Part shown: positions 8,235 to 16,462 of the stretch, one piece after another
Layout of the letters: each line of letters opens with the position of its first letter
Position numbering within the stretch: position 1 is the stretch's first letter
DNA from: Ignavibacteriales bacterium
Lineage (GTDB): Bacteria; Bacteroidota; Ignavibacteria; Ignavibacteriales; Ignavibacteriaceae
Direction: 5' to 3'
DNA length: 64,000 bases
Assembly: GCA_016707585.1 (NCBI GenBank)
Contig: JADJHL010000012.1
Coordinates: 62,001 to 126,000, forward strand
The notes under the pieces: generated by a model
What the model was told of the DNA's origin: nothing
The model's input: the letters and a program-made list of their open reading frames with translations, nothing else
Database searches by the model: none
Translations under genes and position numbers: made by a program

Positions 8235-9221
8235 ATGAAAACAAATGTCATAATATTTTTGTTGGTAATATTTTACTTAATCGACATACCTGCGCAAGTT
8301 TATAATTCTAATGAGCCACTCGCTCATACTTTTTCAATTGTTGCACGAGATCCGCAAACTGGTGAAATGGGTGTTGCAGTCCAATCACATTGGTTCTCAG
8401 TTGGATCAATCGTTGCCTGGGGCGAAGCCGGAGTTGGAGTTGTTGCAACTCAATCTTTTGTTAATCCTTCTTTTGGTACACGCGGATTGGATTTGTTAAA
8501 AAAAGGAATGACAGCTCAAGAAGTTGTTGAACTTTTAATTTCTACTGATGAAGGAAGAGAAATGAGACAGCTTGCAATTGTTGATTCAAAGGGAAATTCT
8601 TTTGCTTATACTGGATCGAAATGTATTTCTGAGGCTGGGCATTTTGTTGGTGATGGTTACTCTGTGCAGGCAAATATGATGTTGAATAATACAGTTTGGA
8701 ATGCAATGTCCAAAGCATTTGAAAATACCCATGGACCACTTGCTGAAAGACTTGTTGCTGCTTTAGAAGCTGCTCAGATTGAAGGAGGCGATATCCGCGG
8801 TAAACAATCTGCATGCATACTTGTTGTTAAAGGTAAGGCAACAGGAAATTTGTGGGAAGATAGACAAATTGATTTGAGAGTTGAAGATAATCTGAATCCA
8901 GTTAATGAAATAAAAAGATTATTAAATATTTATCGTGCTTATGAACATATGAATAAAGGTGATCTTGCAGTTGAAAAAAATGATATGAAACTTGCAATGG
9001 ATGAATACAATGCTGCAATGAAAATGTTTCCTGATAATTTTGAAATGAAATACTGGACAGCAGTTACACTTGCAAACACTGGAGAGTTAGAAAAATCATT
9101 ACCAATGTTTAAAGAAATATTTGCTGAAGATAAAAATTGGAAAGAACTTACTAAAAGATTAAAACCTGTTGGTCTTTTAACCGTTGATGAAAAAAGTCTG
9201 AAGCTGATTCTTGAACAGTAA
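8235..9221 (+). CDS. Secreted DUF1028 protein with TPR-like C-terminus
   Basis: A 328-residue protein with an N-terminal signal peptide (MKTNVIIFLLVIFYLIDIPAQ) and a DUF1028 domain, recognisable from HTFSIVARDPQTGEMGVAV, SHWFSVGSIVAWGEAGVGVV and TQSFVNPSFG. DUF1028 is predicted to adopt an Ntn-hydrolase fold, and its enzymatic role is not established. From about residue 225 the chain becomes helical with a TPR-like repeat (AVEKNDMKLAMDEYNAAMKMFPDNFEMKYW region). It stands alone between a palindromic repeat and a terminator, so it is probably monocistronic. Confidence 0.86.
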   Translation: MKTNVIIFLLVIFYLIDIPAQVYNSNEPLAHTFSIVARDPQTGEMGVAVQSHWFSVGSIVAWGEAGVGVVATQSFVNPSFGTRGLDLLKKGMTAQEVVELLISTDEGREMRQLAIVDSKGNSFAYTGSKCISEAGHFVGDGYSVQANMMLNNTVWNAMSKAFENTHGPLAERLVAALEAAQIEGGDIRGKQSACILVVKGKATGNLWEDRQIDLRVEDNLNPVNEIKRLLNIYRAYEHMNKGDLAVEKNDMKLAMDEYNAAMKMFPDNFEMKYWTAVTLANTGELEKSLPMFKEIFAEDKNWKELTKRLKPVGLLTVDEKSLKLILEQ

Positions 9222-9242
9222 GTTGATTGGAGCACACAATTA

Positions 9243-9280
9243 AAAACTATCTTTCTTAATAAGATAGATAGTTTTATTTT
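9243..9280 (+). terminator. Rho-independent terminator after the DUF1028 gene
   Basis: AAAACTATCT (9243-9252) pairs with AGATAGTTTT (9266-9275) around a 13-base loop, followed by ATTTT. It begins about 20 bp after the stop codon. Confidence 0.65.
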
Positions 9281-9312
9281 TACATATCAATTGAACTACT
9301 GAAAATTATTAA

Positions 9313-9963
9313 TTGCAAAATCCAAAAGAATTTTTACGAAAAATTATAATTCCCTTAACATTTCCAATGTTGTTGTGGGTGATATATTTAATGAGTTATT
9401 GGATTGATATTTATCCTTACAAACTTGGAATACTACCAAGAAACTTTAGTGGACTTGTCGGAATTTTTACTTCGCCATTAATTCATGGTGGATTTTCACA
9501 TTTAATCTCCAACACAGCTCCATTAATTTTTATGGGATTGGGAATATTTTATTTCTATCCTAAAGTAGCTTATAAAGTTTTTACAATAATTTATTTGGGC
9601 ACAGGAATTCTTGTTTGGATATTTGCTCGAGAAGTATATCACATCGGTGCAAGTGGGATTATTTACGGATTTGTTTCGTTTTTATTTTTCAGTGGCATTT
9701 TTAGAAAAGATAATCGCTCAATTGCTTTAGCATTGATTGTAATTTTGTTTTATGGCGGATTGATTTGGGGTGTGCTACCAATTGAAAAAGGAGTTTCATG
9801 GGAATCACATTTGTTTGGTGCAATTGCAGGAATAATTGCCGCCTTTATTTTTAGAAAAGTTGATCCACCCAAAAAATATGATTGGGAAGATGAAGAATCT
9901 GAAATTCCTGCAAACAAATTAGAAGTATCTTACGATGCTGATAAAAATGATTTTGAAATTTAA
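9313..9963 (+). CDS. Rhomboid-family intramembrane serine protease
   Basis: A 216-residue membrane protein with about six hydrophobic helices. The catalytic serine is S114 in IGASGIIYG and the catalytic histidine H166 in WESHLFGAIAG. H63 and N67 in GGFSHLISN match the conserved oxyanion-region residues of rhomboids. Rhomboids cleave membrane-embedded substrates. The C-terminal tail of about 35 residues is charged and cytoplasmic-looking. The start is TTG 9313; there is no strong ribosome-binding site, and a later ATG (9367) would remove part of the first helix. The downstream AhpD-like gene overlaps its stop codon. Confidence 0.92.
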   Translation: MQNPKEFLRKIIIPLTFPMLLWVIYLMSYWIDIYPYKLGILPRNFSGLVGIFTSPLIHGGFSHLISNTAPLIFMGLGIFYFYPKVAYKVFTIIYLGTGILVWIFAREVYHIGASGIIYGFVSFLFFSGIFRKDNRSIALALIVILFYGGLIWGVLPIEKGVSWESHLFGAIAGIIAAFIFRKVDPPKKYDWEDEESEIPANKLEVSYDADKNDFEI

Positions 9964-10334
9964 TGGAAAACAAAATGAAAAAAACTACAACAGAAACTCG
10001 TGCATATCGCACAGAAATGAATGATAAAATTTTAAACTCAGGTTTTAGAGATTTTAATAAGTTCTTTGCGCTTGATAACAAAGCCTACATAGATGGAGCT
10101 TTGAATGCAAAGACGAAAGAATTAATGGGATTATCAGCCTCGATGGTTTTGCGTTGTAACGATTGCATTTTTTATCATATCGACCGTTCAATTCAGGAAG
10201 GTGCGACTCGTGAAGAATTAATGGAAACATTTAATGTTGCATTGATTGTTGGTGGTTCTATAGTTATTCCACATTTAAGATTTGCATTTGAAATGATGGA
10301 TAATATATTTGAAGAAATAGAGAAATCAGAATAA
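9963..10334 (+). CDS. Carboxymuconolactone decarboxylase/AhpD-like protein
   Basis: A 123-residue protein of the CMD/AhpD family. The redox motif C65-N-D-C68 followed by H72 (RCNDCIFYH) is the AhpD-type active site, pointing to a peroxidase-linked thiol redox or related role rather than true decarboxylation. The C-terminal half (EGATREELMETFNVALIVGG) is typical of the family. Its ATG overlaps the rhomboid stop (TAATG) and its stop overlaps the next ATG (TAATGA), which implies translational coupling across three genes. A second ATG four codons in is equally possible as start. Confidence 0.85.
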   Translation: MENKMKKTTTETRAYRTEMNDKILNSGFRDFNKFFALDNKAYIDGALNAKTKELMGLSASMVLRCNDCIFYHIDRSIQEGATREELMETFNVALIVGGSIVIPHLRFAFEMMDNIFEEIEKSE

Positions 10335-11671
10335 TGATTATCATACCCAAAAATATTGTAACTGATGATGGTAAAGATAGAATTCTTAAAAATCATTTTG
10401 TGGAAATTGAAAATGGAATAATCGTTCGCATTTCAAAAAATGATGAGAAATATTTTAAAAAATATAAAAGCGATGTTTACAGATTTGAAAATCTTACTTT
10501 AATTCCTGGTTTTGTACAAACACATATCCATCTTTGCCAAACTTTATTCCGTGGATTAGCTGATGATCTTGAACTTTTAGATTGGTTGCAATTAAGAATA
10601 TTTCCTTATGAAAATGCGCATAATAAAAATTCACTTTTAAGTTCTGTTAGATTAGGGATAAACGAATTGTTATTAGGCGGAACAACAACTTTACTTGATA
10701 TGGGAACTCTGAGACATCAAGAAGTTATTTTTGAAGAGTTACAAAATTCTGGAATTCGTGCGATTGCTGGAAAATGTTTGATCGATGAAAATGATTTATT
10801 TCATGCTTTCAAATCAGATACAATATCAGAACTTGATGAAATTTATCAGCTTGCTAAAACTTATCACAATACTTCAAACGGAAAAATCAAATATGGGTTT
10901 GCTCCAAGATTTGTTTTGTCCTGCTCAGAAAAACTTCTTAAAGAATCTTTTGAAATGAAAAAGGATTTTGCAGGAAGTCTATATCACACTCATTCGTCAG
11001 AAAACAAAAATGAAATTGCTGAAGTTAAACGAAGACACAATAAAGAAAATATCGAATACTTTGATTCGATTGGTGTAATTGATGATCATTCTGTGTTAGC
11101 GCATTGCATACATGTTAATGATAAAGAAACTGAATTATTAAGAAAGAATAATGTTCGAGTTTCTCACTGTCCTTCATCAAACTTAAAACTGGGTTCAGGG
11201 ATTGCAAACATTCCAAAATATTTGAAGAAAGGAATTTCTGTTTCACTTGGTGCTGATGGTGCGCCTTGCAATAACAATCTTAGCATCTTCAATGAAATGC
11301 GATTAGCAGCATTAATCCAGAAACCAATTCACGGATCAACAGTTATGGATGCAAAAACAGTATTTAAACTTGCAACGATTGAAGGAGCAAAAGCTCTACA
11401 TCTGCAAAATGAAGTTGGAAGTATTGAAGTTGGCAAAAAAGCAGATTTAGTTTTAATGGATTTGAATACAAATGTCCATTCAATGCATGAAAACGATGAA
11501 TCTGTATATTCTGATATAGTTTATTCATCATCAAGTGATTCAGTTCATTCAGTTATGATTGAAGGTGAGTGGAAAGTGTTAAATAAAAAATCATTACTCT
11601 ATAATCAAACGGAGCTAAATCAAAAATCTAAAGAGGAATTAAAAAAACTTTTAAAGAGAGTACAGAATTGA
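10334..11671 (+). CDS. Amidohydrolase (AtzB/TrzA/MtaD-like nucleobase or nucleoside deaminase)
   Basis: A 445-residue metal-dependent hydrolase of the amidohydrolase superfamily, in the subgroup with chlorohydrolases, guanine or 8-oxoguanine deaminases and S-adenosylhomocysteine/5-methylthioadenosine deaminases. Metal ligands are visible as H64 and H66 (THIHL), the histidine of YHTHSSEN, the histidine of LAHCIHV and the aspartate of LGADGAPCNN. The motif LCQTLFRGLADDLELLDWL is typical of this subgroup. The neighbouring rdgB gene (overlap TTGA) suggests a purine house-cleaning or salvage context. The exact substrate cannot be assigned. Confidence 0.85.
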   Translation: MIIIPKNIVTDDGKDRILKNHFVEIENGIIVRISKNDEKYFKKYKSDVYRFENLTLIPGFVQTHIHLCQTLFRGLADDLELLDWLQLRIFPYENAHNKNSLLSSVRLGINELLLGGTTTLLDMGTLRHQEVIFEELQNSGIRAIAGKCLIDENDLFHAFKSDTISELDEIYQLAKTYHNTSNGKIKYGFAPRFVLSCSEKLLKESFEMKKDFAGSLYHTHSSENKNEIAEVKRRHNKENIEYFDSIGVIDDHSVLAHCIHVNDKETELLRKNNVRVSHCPSSNLKLGSGIANIPKYLKKGISVSLGADGAPCNNNLSIFNEMRLAALIQKPIHGSTVMDAKTVFKLATIEGAKALHLQNEVGSIEVGKKADLVLMDLNTNVHSMHENDESVYSDIVYSSSSDSVHSVMIEGEWKVLNKKSLLYNQTELNQKSKEELKKLLKRVQN

Positions 11672-12249
11672 AAAAACAAATACTTCTTGCAACAACTAAT
11701 AAAGGTAAGTTGAACGATGTTAAAGAAATCCTAAAAGATATTGATGTAGAAATTTTATCCTTTCTGGATTTTAAAGATTATCCTAATGTTGAAGAAACGG
11801 GAAATACTTTTTTTGAGAATGCAGAATTAAAATGTAAAGCCGCATATGAGAAATACGGTATTCCAAGTTTTGGAGATGATTCAGGTTTGGAAGCTTTTCA
11901 GTTAATTGGGGAACCAGGAATTTATTCTGCAAGATATGCTGGTGAAGATTCTGATGATGAGCAAAATAATTTGAAGTTAATAAAAAAACTTTCAGATTAT
12001 CCAGAACCTCATCTAGGAAGATTTGTTTGTGCCGCAGTTTATTTTGATGGGAAAAATTATAAATCCGCAATTGGCGAAATAAGAGGAAACATTATAAAAT
12101 CTCCACGTGGTGAAAATGGATTTGGTTACGACCCTTTATTTATTCCAAATGGATACGATAATACAATGGCGGAACTTTCTCACGAAGAAAAAAATAAAAT
12201 CAGCCACAGACTAAATGCATTTAAAGAATTAAAAAAATATTTGGTGTAA
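11668..12249 (+). CDS. rdgB: Non-canonical purine NTP pyrophosphatase (RdgB/HAM1)
   Basis: RdgB hydrolyses dITP, ITP and XTP to monophosphates and keeps these bases out of nucleic acids. The 193-residue protein matches the family length, with LLATTNKGKLNDV at the N-terminus, FGDDSGLEAF near residue 70, GIYSARYAGE near 90, and GFGYDPLFIPNG with SHRLNAF near the end. The start is TTG 11668, overlapping the amidohydrolase stop by four bases. The next gene follows directly after its stop, so the rhomboid-to-lipoprotein run from 9313 to 13017 is likely one transcript. Confidence 0.95.
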   Translation: MKKQILLATTNKGKLNDVKEILKDIDVEILSFLDFKDYPNVEETGNTFFENAELKCKAAYEKYGIPSFGDDSGLEAFQLIGEPGIYSARYAGEDSDDEQNNLKLIKKLSDYPEPHLGRFVCAAVYFDGKNYKSAIGEIRGNIIKSPRGENGFGYDPLFIPNGYDNTMAELSHEEKNKISHRLNAFKELKKYLV

Positions 12250-13017
12250 ATGAAAATGAAAATTTTATCTCTGATTATCATTACAATGTTCTTAGTTATC
12301 GCTTGTAAAGAATCAACTACTGAACCTAATACCGAAGTAATCAATGATCAATATCTACTGATTAAAAATGGTGTCGGCTTTAGTTATGATTTAACAATTA
12401 CTGATTCAACAGGATTTTCAGTTAATGGAAATCGTTATTTGCTTTTTAATGACAGCACAATACTTGACGGAACTAAATATAAAATCCAGATTGATTCTTT
12501 TGAAACATTTATTCCGTTTGATACTCTAACGACATCATCAATCTCATATATCAGAAATAGTAATACTGGTGTCTTTACGTTTGCAGATACAGTTGGGTTT
12601 ACAAGTTTTTTACCAGATTCCTTAAGACAATACTTATCTGTTGATAAAGAATCTCGGTTACTTTTTTATCCATTATCTATTGGCCAAAAGTATCCTGTAT
12701 TTACACTTACTTTAAGCGCATTTATTTTAGGAATAAGTGTGTTAGATGTTGATGCAGAAGTTGAATCGATTGAAAATCTTAATATCACAGTAAATAATAT
12801 TCCAACCAACTTTAATACATTTAAAATAAAATATACATTTATCATTCGCCCAAGTTCTACGGTCGAGTTCGAATACACAGCTTATGGCTGGGTTGTTAAA
12901 GATTTGGGTTTTGTAAAATGGGATGGTGACTCAGAAGTTTTTAACTTTTTGCTAAATGAAAACATTTTTCCATCTGAAACAAATATTAAAATGGATTTAA
13001 AATCCTATCAATTTTGA
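12250..13017 (+). CDS. Lipoprotein of unknown function (paralogue 1)
   Basis: A 255-residue predicted lipoprotein: the signal sequence ends in LVIAC with Cys at residue 19, followed by a Ser/Thr/Glu-rich linker. The mature part looks beta-rich and begins with a NGVGFSYDLTITDSTGFSVNG segment. It resembles the next protein in length (both 255 residues) and layout: an opening YDL-I-TDS strand, a central LLFYPLSIGQ/LLKIPLNVGA turn, and a closing GWVVKDLGFVK/AWMVDGVGLVK segment. I know no named family. Location is probably the outer membrane periplasmic face. Confidence 0.7.
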   Translation: MKMKILSLIIITMFLVIACKESTTEPNTEVINDQYLLIKNGVGFSYDLTITDSTGFSVNGNRYLLFNDSTILDGTKYKIQIDSFETFIPFDTLTTSSISYIRNSNTGVFTFADTVGFTSFLPDSLRQYLSVDKESRLLFYPLSIGQKYPVFTLTLSAFILGISVLDVDAEVESIENLNITVNNIPTNFNTFKIKYTFIIRPSSTVEFEYTAYGWVVKDLGFVKWDGDSEVFNFLLNENIFPSETNIKMDLKSYQF

Positions 13018-13043
13018 CCAAATAGTACTTTTTCAATTTAGCC

Positions 13044-13116
13044 CTTTACTAATTCAAAATATTTTCGATTATAAACTTGGATTACTCCAGTTTATCGAAA
13101 TAATATTTTAGTAAAG
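13044..13116 (+). promoter_or_regulatory. Long hairpin covering the ribosome-binding region of the next gene
   Basis: The 106-bp spacer between the two paralogous lipoprotein genes holds a near-continuous inverted repeat. CTTTACTAA...AAAATATT.TTCGA..ATAAAC on the left pairs with GTTTATCGAAATAATATTTTAGTAAAG on the right, and the apex continues as AACTTGGA-TTAC-TCCAGTT. The right arm ends in GTAAAG, which is part of the AAAGGA ribosome-binding sequence seven bases before ATG 13124. Folding in RNA would tie up that site; small bulges interrupt the stem. Confidence 0.5.
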
Positions 13117-13123
13117 GATTATT

Positions 13124-13891
13124 ATGAAATCATTTTTCAAATTTTTATTTGTCCTATCAATATTTTTAGCATTTAACTTTATTTCTTGTAGCGATAATGC
13201 TACAGATCCTACAGAAGAAACTGCAAAAGATTATTTCCCAAATAAAATTGGTTCAACTTATACTTATGATCTGGAAATAACAGATAGTTTAGGAAACATT
13301 ATCACAGGTGAAAGAACATCAACGTATAACAACTCGACTACAATTAACAATAAGAGCTATCAGACTCTCATTGATGAATTTAATTATTCAACTTATGCAA
13401 TAACAGATTCAGCTTATTTTAGAAAAACAGATGCACAAGTGCTTTATTATACAGATAACTCACAAGTGTTATTGTTTGTCCCTGATAGTATTAGAAACCT
13501 GGTAGTTGTTGATGAAGAAGCAGCATTATTAAAGATTCCATTAAATGTTGGAGCAAACTGGCAAGCATATAAATTAGCTATTAACTATGGTGCATTTTTA
13601 TTTAACGTTGTTAGTGTTAGTGCAACGGCAGAAACAATTGAAAATATATCTTTAACTGTAAATAATTCTGCATTCAGCAAAGAAGCAATTAAATTAAAAT
13701 TCCAGATGTCCATTGCTTTTGATATACAACAAGCTCCATTAGTATATTCTGCAGAAGCCTGGATGGTTGATGGTGTTGGTTTAGTTAAACTTGAGGGAAA
13801 TTCAGAAGCGATAAACTTTATGATTGGTAATAACCTGTTTTATCCAGGTGGACATATTAAACAAACACTTAAACAATATTCAATTCCATAA
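13124..13891 (+). CDS. Lipoprotein of unknown function (paralogue 2)
   Basis: A 255-residue predicted lipoprotein with signal sequence ending in FNFISC (Cys at residue 23), then a DNATDPTEE acidic linker and a beta-rich domain. It shares layout and several aligned segments with the preceding lipoprotein (TYDLEITDSLGNIITGERTS, FVPDSIRNLVVVDEEAALLK, AEAWMVDGVGLVKLEGNSEA), so the pair probably arose by tandem duplication. Its stop codon abuts the stop of the convergent menG gene with no spacer. The start codon is preceded by AAAGGA, which lies at the foot of a long hairpin. The function is unknown. Confidence 0.72.
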   Translation: MKSFFKFLFVLSIFLAFNFISCSDNATDPTEETAKDYFPNKIGSTYTYDLEITDSLGNIITGERTSTYNNSTTINNKSYQTLIDEFNYSTYAITDSAYFRKTDAQVLYYTDNSQVLLFVPDSIRNLVVVDEEAALLKIPLNVGANWQAYKLAINYGAFLFNVVSVSATAETIENISLTVNNSAFSKEAIKLKFQMSIAFDIQQAPLVYSAEAWMVDGVGLVKLEGNSEAINFMIGNNLFYPGGHIKQTLKQYSIP

Positions 13892-14584
13892 TTACTTTTG
13901 TGCAATTATTACTTGCACAGTTTCAAAAGTAAAATTGTATTTCTTGATTTCTCTGAAACCAGAATTGGTAAGCAGGGAAATCAAGTTTATATTTTGATCA
14001 AACTCTTCAACTGAATCTGGTAAATAAGTGTAAGCCGCTTTATCACCGGAAACGATTCCGCCTAAAACCGGTAATATATTTTTAAAGTAAAATCTGTAAA
14101 TACTTTTTATAATTTTATTTGAAGGCATCCTGAATTCAATAACTGTTGCTTTACCATTTGGTCTTAGGATTCGGTAAAAAGAGTTAAAACCTTCTTGAAT
14201 GTCGTAAAAATTTCTAACACCAAATGCTACAGTTATATTTGTAACTGATTCATCTTTAAACGGAATTTTTTCTGCAACCATTTGTACAAGTTTGCCATCA
14301 ATCCAATCTGATTTTTTATCAAACAAGTTTAACATATTGTAAGAAAAATCAGCGCCATAAATTTGTTGTACACCCATTTTCTTTGCTTGAATTGCAACAT
14401 CACCAGTACCGCAAGCTACATCAAGTAAAATGGAATCAGAATTTAATCCAGTAAGTTTAAGTGCTTTTTTTCGCCAGTAAAAATCCAACCCAAAGCTTAA
14501 GAAATGATTTAAAAAATCATATCTACCAGCAATATTATCAAATATCTTTTTTACTTGTGTTTTTTTATCACTCATAATAATCAA
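13892..14584 (-). CDS. menG: Demethylmenaquinone/2-octaprenyl-benzoquinol methyltransferase (MenG/UbiE)
   Basis: A 230-residue class I SAM methyltransferase with the MenG/UbiE signatures: FDNIAGRYDFLNHFLSFGLD at the N-terminus, SAM motif DVACGTGDVAIQAK near residue 58, the AFGVRNFYDIQEGF block near residue 112 and IEFRMPSN near 145. It carries out the last C-methylation of menaquinone; menaquinone rather than ubiquinone is expected in this kind of organism. It overlaps the upstream PAP2 gene by four bases and forms an operon with it and rsmA. Confidence 0.93.
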   Translation of the reverse strand: MIIMSDKKTQVKKIFDNIAGRYDFLNHFLSFGLDFYWRKKALKLTGLNSDSILLDVACGTGDVAIQAKKMGVQQIYGADFSYNMLNLFDKKSDWIDGKLVQMVAEKIPFKDESVTNITVAFGVRNFYDIQEGFNSFYRILRPNGKATVIEFRMPSNKIIKSIYRFYFKNILPVLGGIVSGDKAAYTYLPDSVEEFDQNINLISLLTNSGFREIKKYNFTFETVQVIIAQK

Positions 14585-15552
14585 TGCTTTTCATATTCAA
14601 ATTCTTCTTTACCAATTTTTCTTCGCCACCAATTAAAAAATATTTTCCCACTCCACATAGAAATAATTGCAAATACTAATCCGCCAATTAAATCAATAAC
14701 ATAGTGATACCTTAAATAAACTGTGGAGAAAATTAATAATGTTCCAATTGGGATAAAGAAATATCGGCTTCTGCTTCTCAATCTTACAGAAAGATACATT
14801 ACAATTAATGTTATCATCGTATGTCCACTTGGAAAAACATCCCGTTGAACAACCTCTGCAGGGTTTAAAGTGCCAAATGGAATTCCTTCTCCAGTGTTTG
14901 TCATTTCTCTTAAATGATTTACAAAAAATAATCCAGGTAATGATTCATTGATGGTATTAAAATCGTGAAGTGTAAATCTTGGGCCAATTCCAGGCAGAGC
15001 AAAATATCCTAAGTATGAAAGAAAGAATCCATATATAACTGAGAACAATGCAAAATCTAAAGCAACAAATCTATCTTTGTTAAGTAATGATAACCCAAGA
15101 ATTATAGGAAGCATGTAAAACATTCCGTAAACAATCTGTAAAACTTCGGTTATAACTGGATGTGAAAATTGAAACAGAAAATGTGTAGGATCTGTGCCGA
15201 ACAAAAATCTATCTGCGGCAATAAACCAATTATCGTAATCATATACACGAATCGGTTTTACCATAAAATATAACTGTCTAAACGTAAGTAAAATAATTGG
15301 GGCTATATACCAGTAATGAATAATACGCCATAATTTGTTTTCAGTTATAGCTTCAAGGTAAGAAATTGCAAATGCAATGCTGATTACAATAAGATTAATG
15401 AAAATCCAATTTAAAGAGTTTTCAATTCTAGAATTAAAAATGATATGCAGAAAAATTAAGAAAAATGAAAAGCTGATTACTACAACATCAAAAGCTTTAA
15501 GTTTTTTTATAAGGGATTTTAATCTGTTCATTAAACTGAATTTAGTGATCAA
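14581..15552 (-). CDS. PAP2-superfamily membrane phosphatase or transferase
   Basis: A 323-residue protein with about eight transmembrane helices. The C-terminal half shows two PAP2 motifs: PSGHT near residue 232 and RYHYVIDLIGG near residue 278, with the second-motif histidine and aspartate intact. The canonical first motif (KxxxxxxRP) is replaced by a less typical segment (LPGIGPRFTLHDFN) that resembles the inositol-phosphorylceramide-synthase-like PAP2_3 branch. It probably acts on a lipid phosphate or phosphodiester in the inner membrane. It overlaps rsmA and menG by four bases on either side, so expression is coupled although the functions seem unrelated. Confidence 0.85.
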   Translation of the reverse strand: MITKFSLMNRLKSLIKKLKAFDVVVISFSFFLIFLHIIFNSRIENSLNWIFINLIVISIAFAISYLEAITENKLWRIIHYWYIAPIILLTFRQLYFMVKPIRVYDYDNWFIAADRFLFGTDPTHFLFQFSHPVITEVLQIVYGMFYMLPIILGLSLLNKDRFVALDFALFSVIYGFFLSYLGYFALPGIGPRFTLHDFNTINESLPGLFFVNHLREMTNTGEGIPFGTLNPAEVVQRDVFPSGHTMITLIVMYLSVRLRSRSRYFFIPIGTLLIFSTVYLRYHYVIDLIGGLVFAIISMWSGKIFFNWWRRKIGKEEFEYEKH

Positions 15553-16334
15553 TCGGATTTAATTTTGTCTGCAAACTTAGAGAGTGTGATAAAATCATCA
15601 ACATTAAGCTGTTCTGCTCTTAACGAAAGATCAATACCAGAATCACTAAAATTTACATCGGCAAATATACCATTGCTTAACGAATTTTTTAGAGTTTTTC
15701 TACGATTTCCGAAAGAAGATTTTACTATGGATTTGAAAACCGAATTAAACTTAGCATCATTTCTCAAATCATTAAAATAGATGTGAATTATAGCCGAATC
15801 AACATTCGGTTTTGGATAGAATACATTTCTGCTAACCTTAAAGGATAACTCTGTTTTCCCAAAATATTCTAAAAGGATTGCAAGTATTCCATAATCCTTG
15901 GAACCTTTTTTAGCTGTCATTCTTTTTGCAACTTCAAGTTGAACCATAAAAACAGCATCATTTACAATTGTATTATGCTCAAAAAGTTTGAAGAGAATTG
16001 GAGACGTAATATTGTAAGGGATATTTCCTACAACTCTAATTTTTTGTAATGTGGAAACAAATTGGGTTAATTCCAATTCCAAAAAATCCTGTTGGATCAG
16101 GTTAAGATTCGTAAAACGATTTTGTAAATCTTCAATAACTCTTTTATCAATTTCAATTGCTGTAAGATTTGCTTTGCTCTGAACCAAATATTGTGTAAGT
16201 GCTCCTTGTCCAGGACCAATTTCAAGCATCAATTCATTTTCTTTCGGATCAATTTCAGAAATTATCTTTCTGATAATATTCTGATCTTGCAGAAAATTCT
16301 GGCCAAATCTTTTTAAGGGTAATACTTTGTTCAT
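15549..16334 (-). CDS. rsmA: 16S rRNA dimethyladenosine transferase (RsmA/KsgA)
   Basis: RsmA dimethylates two adjacent adenosines in helix 45 of 16S rRNA during small-subunit assembly. The 261-residue protein starts with the typical RFGQNFLQDQNIIRKI, has SAM motif MLEIGPGQGALTQYL, the acidic EIDKR at the end of the second strand, and the catalytic NIPYNITSPILFKLF motif. The C-terminal helical domain with FGNRRKTLKNSL is complete. It is the first gene of a three-gene operon that continues into the PAP2 and menG genes. Confidence 0.97.
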   Translation of the reverse strand: MNKVLPLKRFGQNFLQDQNIIRKIISEIDPKENELMLEIGPGQGALTQYLVQSKANLTAIEIDKRVIEDLQNRFTNLNLIQQDFLELELTQFVSTLQKIRVVGNIPYNITSPILFKLFEHNTIVNDAVFMVQLEVAKRMTAKKGSKDYGILAILLEYFGKTELSFKVSRNVFYPKPNVDSAIIHIYFNDLRNDAKFNSVFKSIVKSSFGNRRKTLKNSLSNGIFADVNFSDSGIDLSLRAEQLNVDDFITLSKFADKIKSD

Positions 16335-16462
16335 AATCGCTTATAAAATCTTTGAAAAGATAGTAATTTTATTTTGTATTCTTGCAAAACTGTTTGTTTA
16401 AGAAAAAAATATCTTATAGTTTTCTGTGTAAACTTTCCATTTAAAAATCCAAGGAGAAGCCA

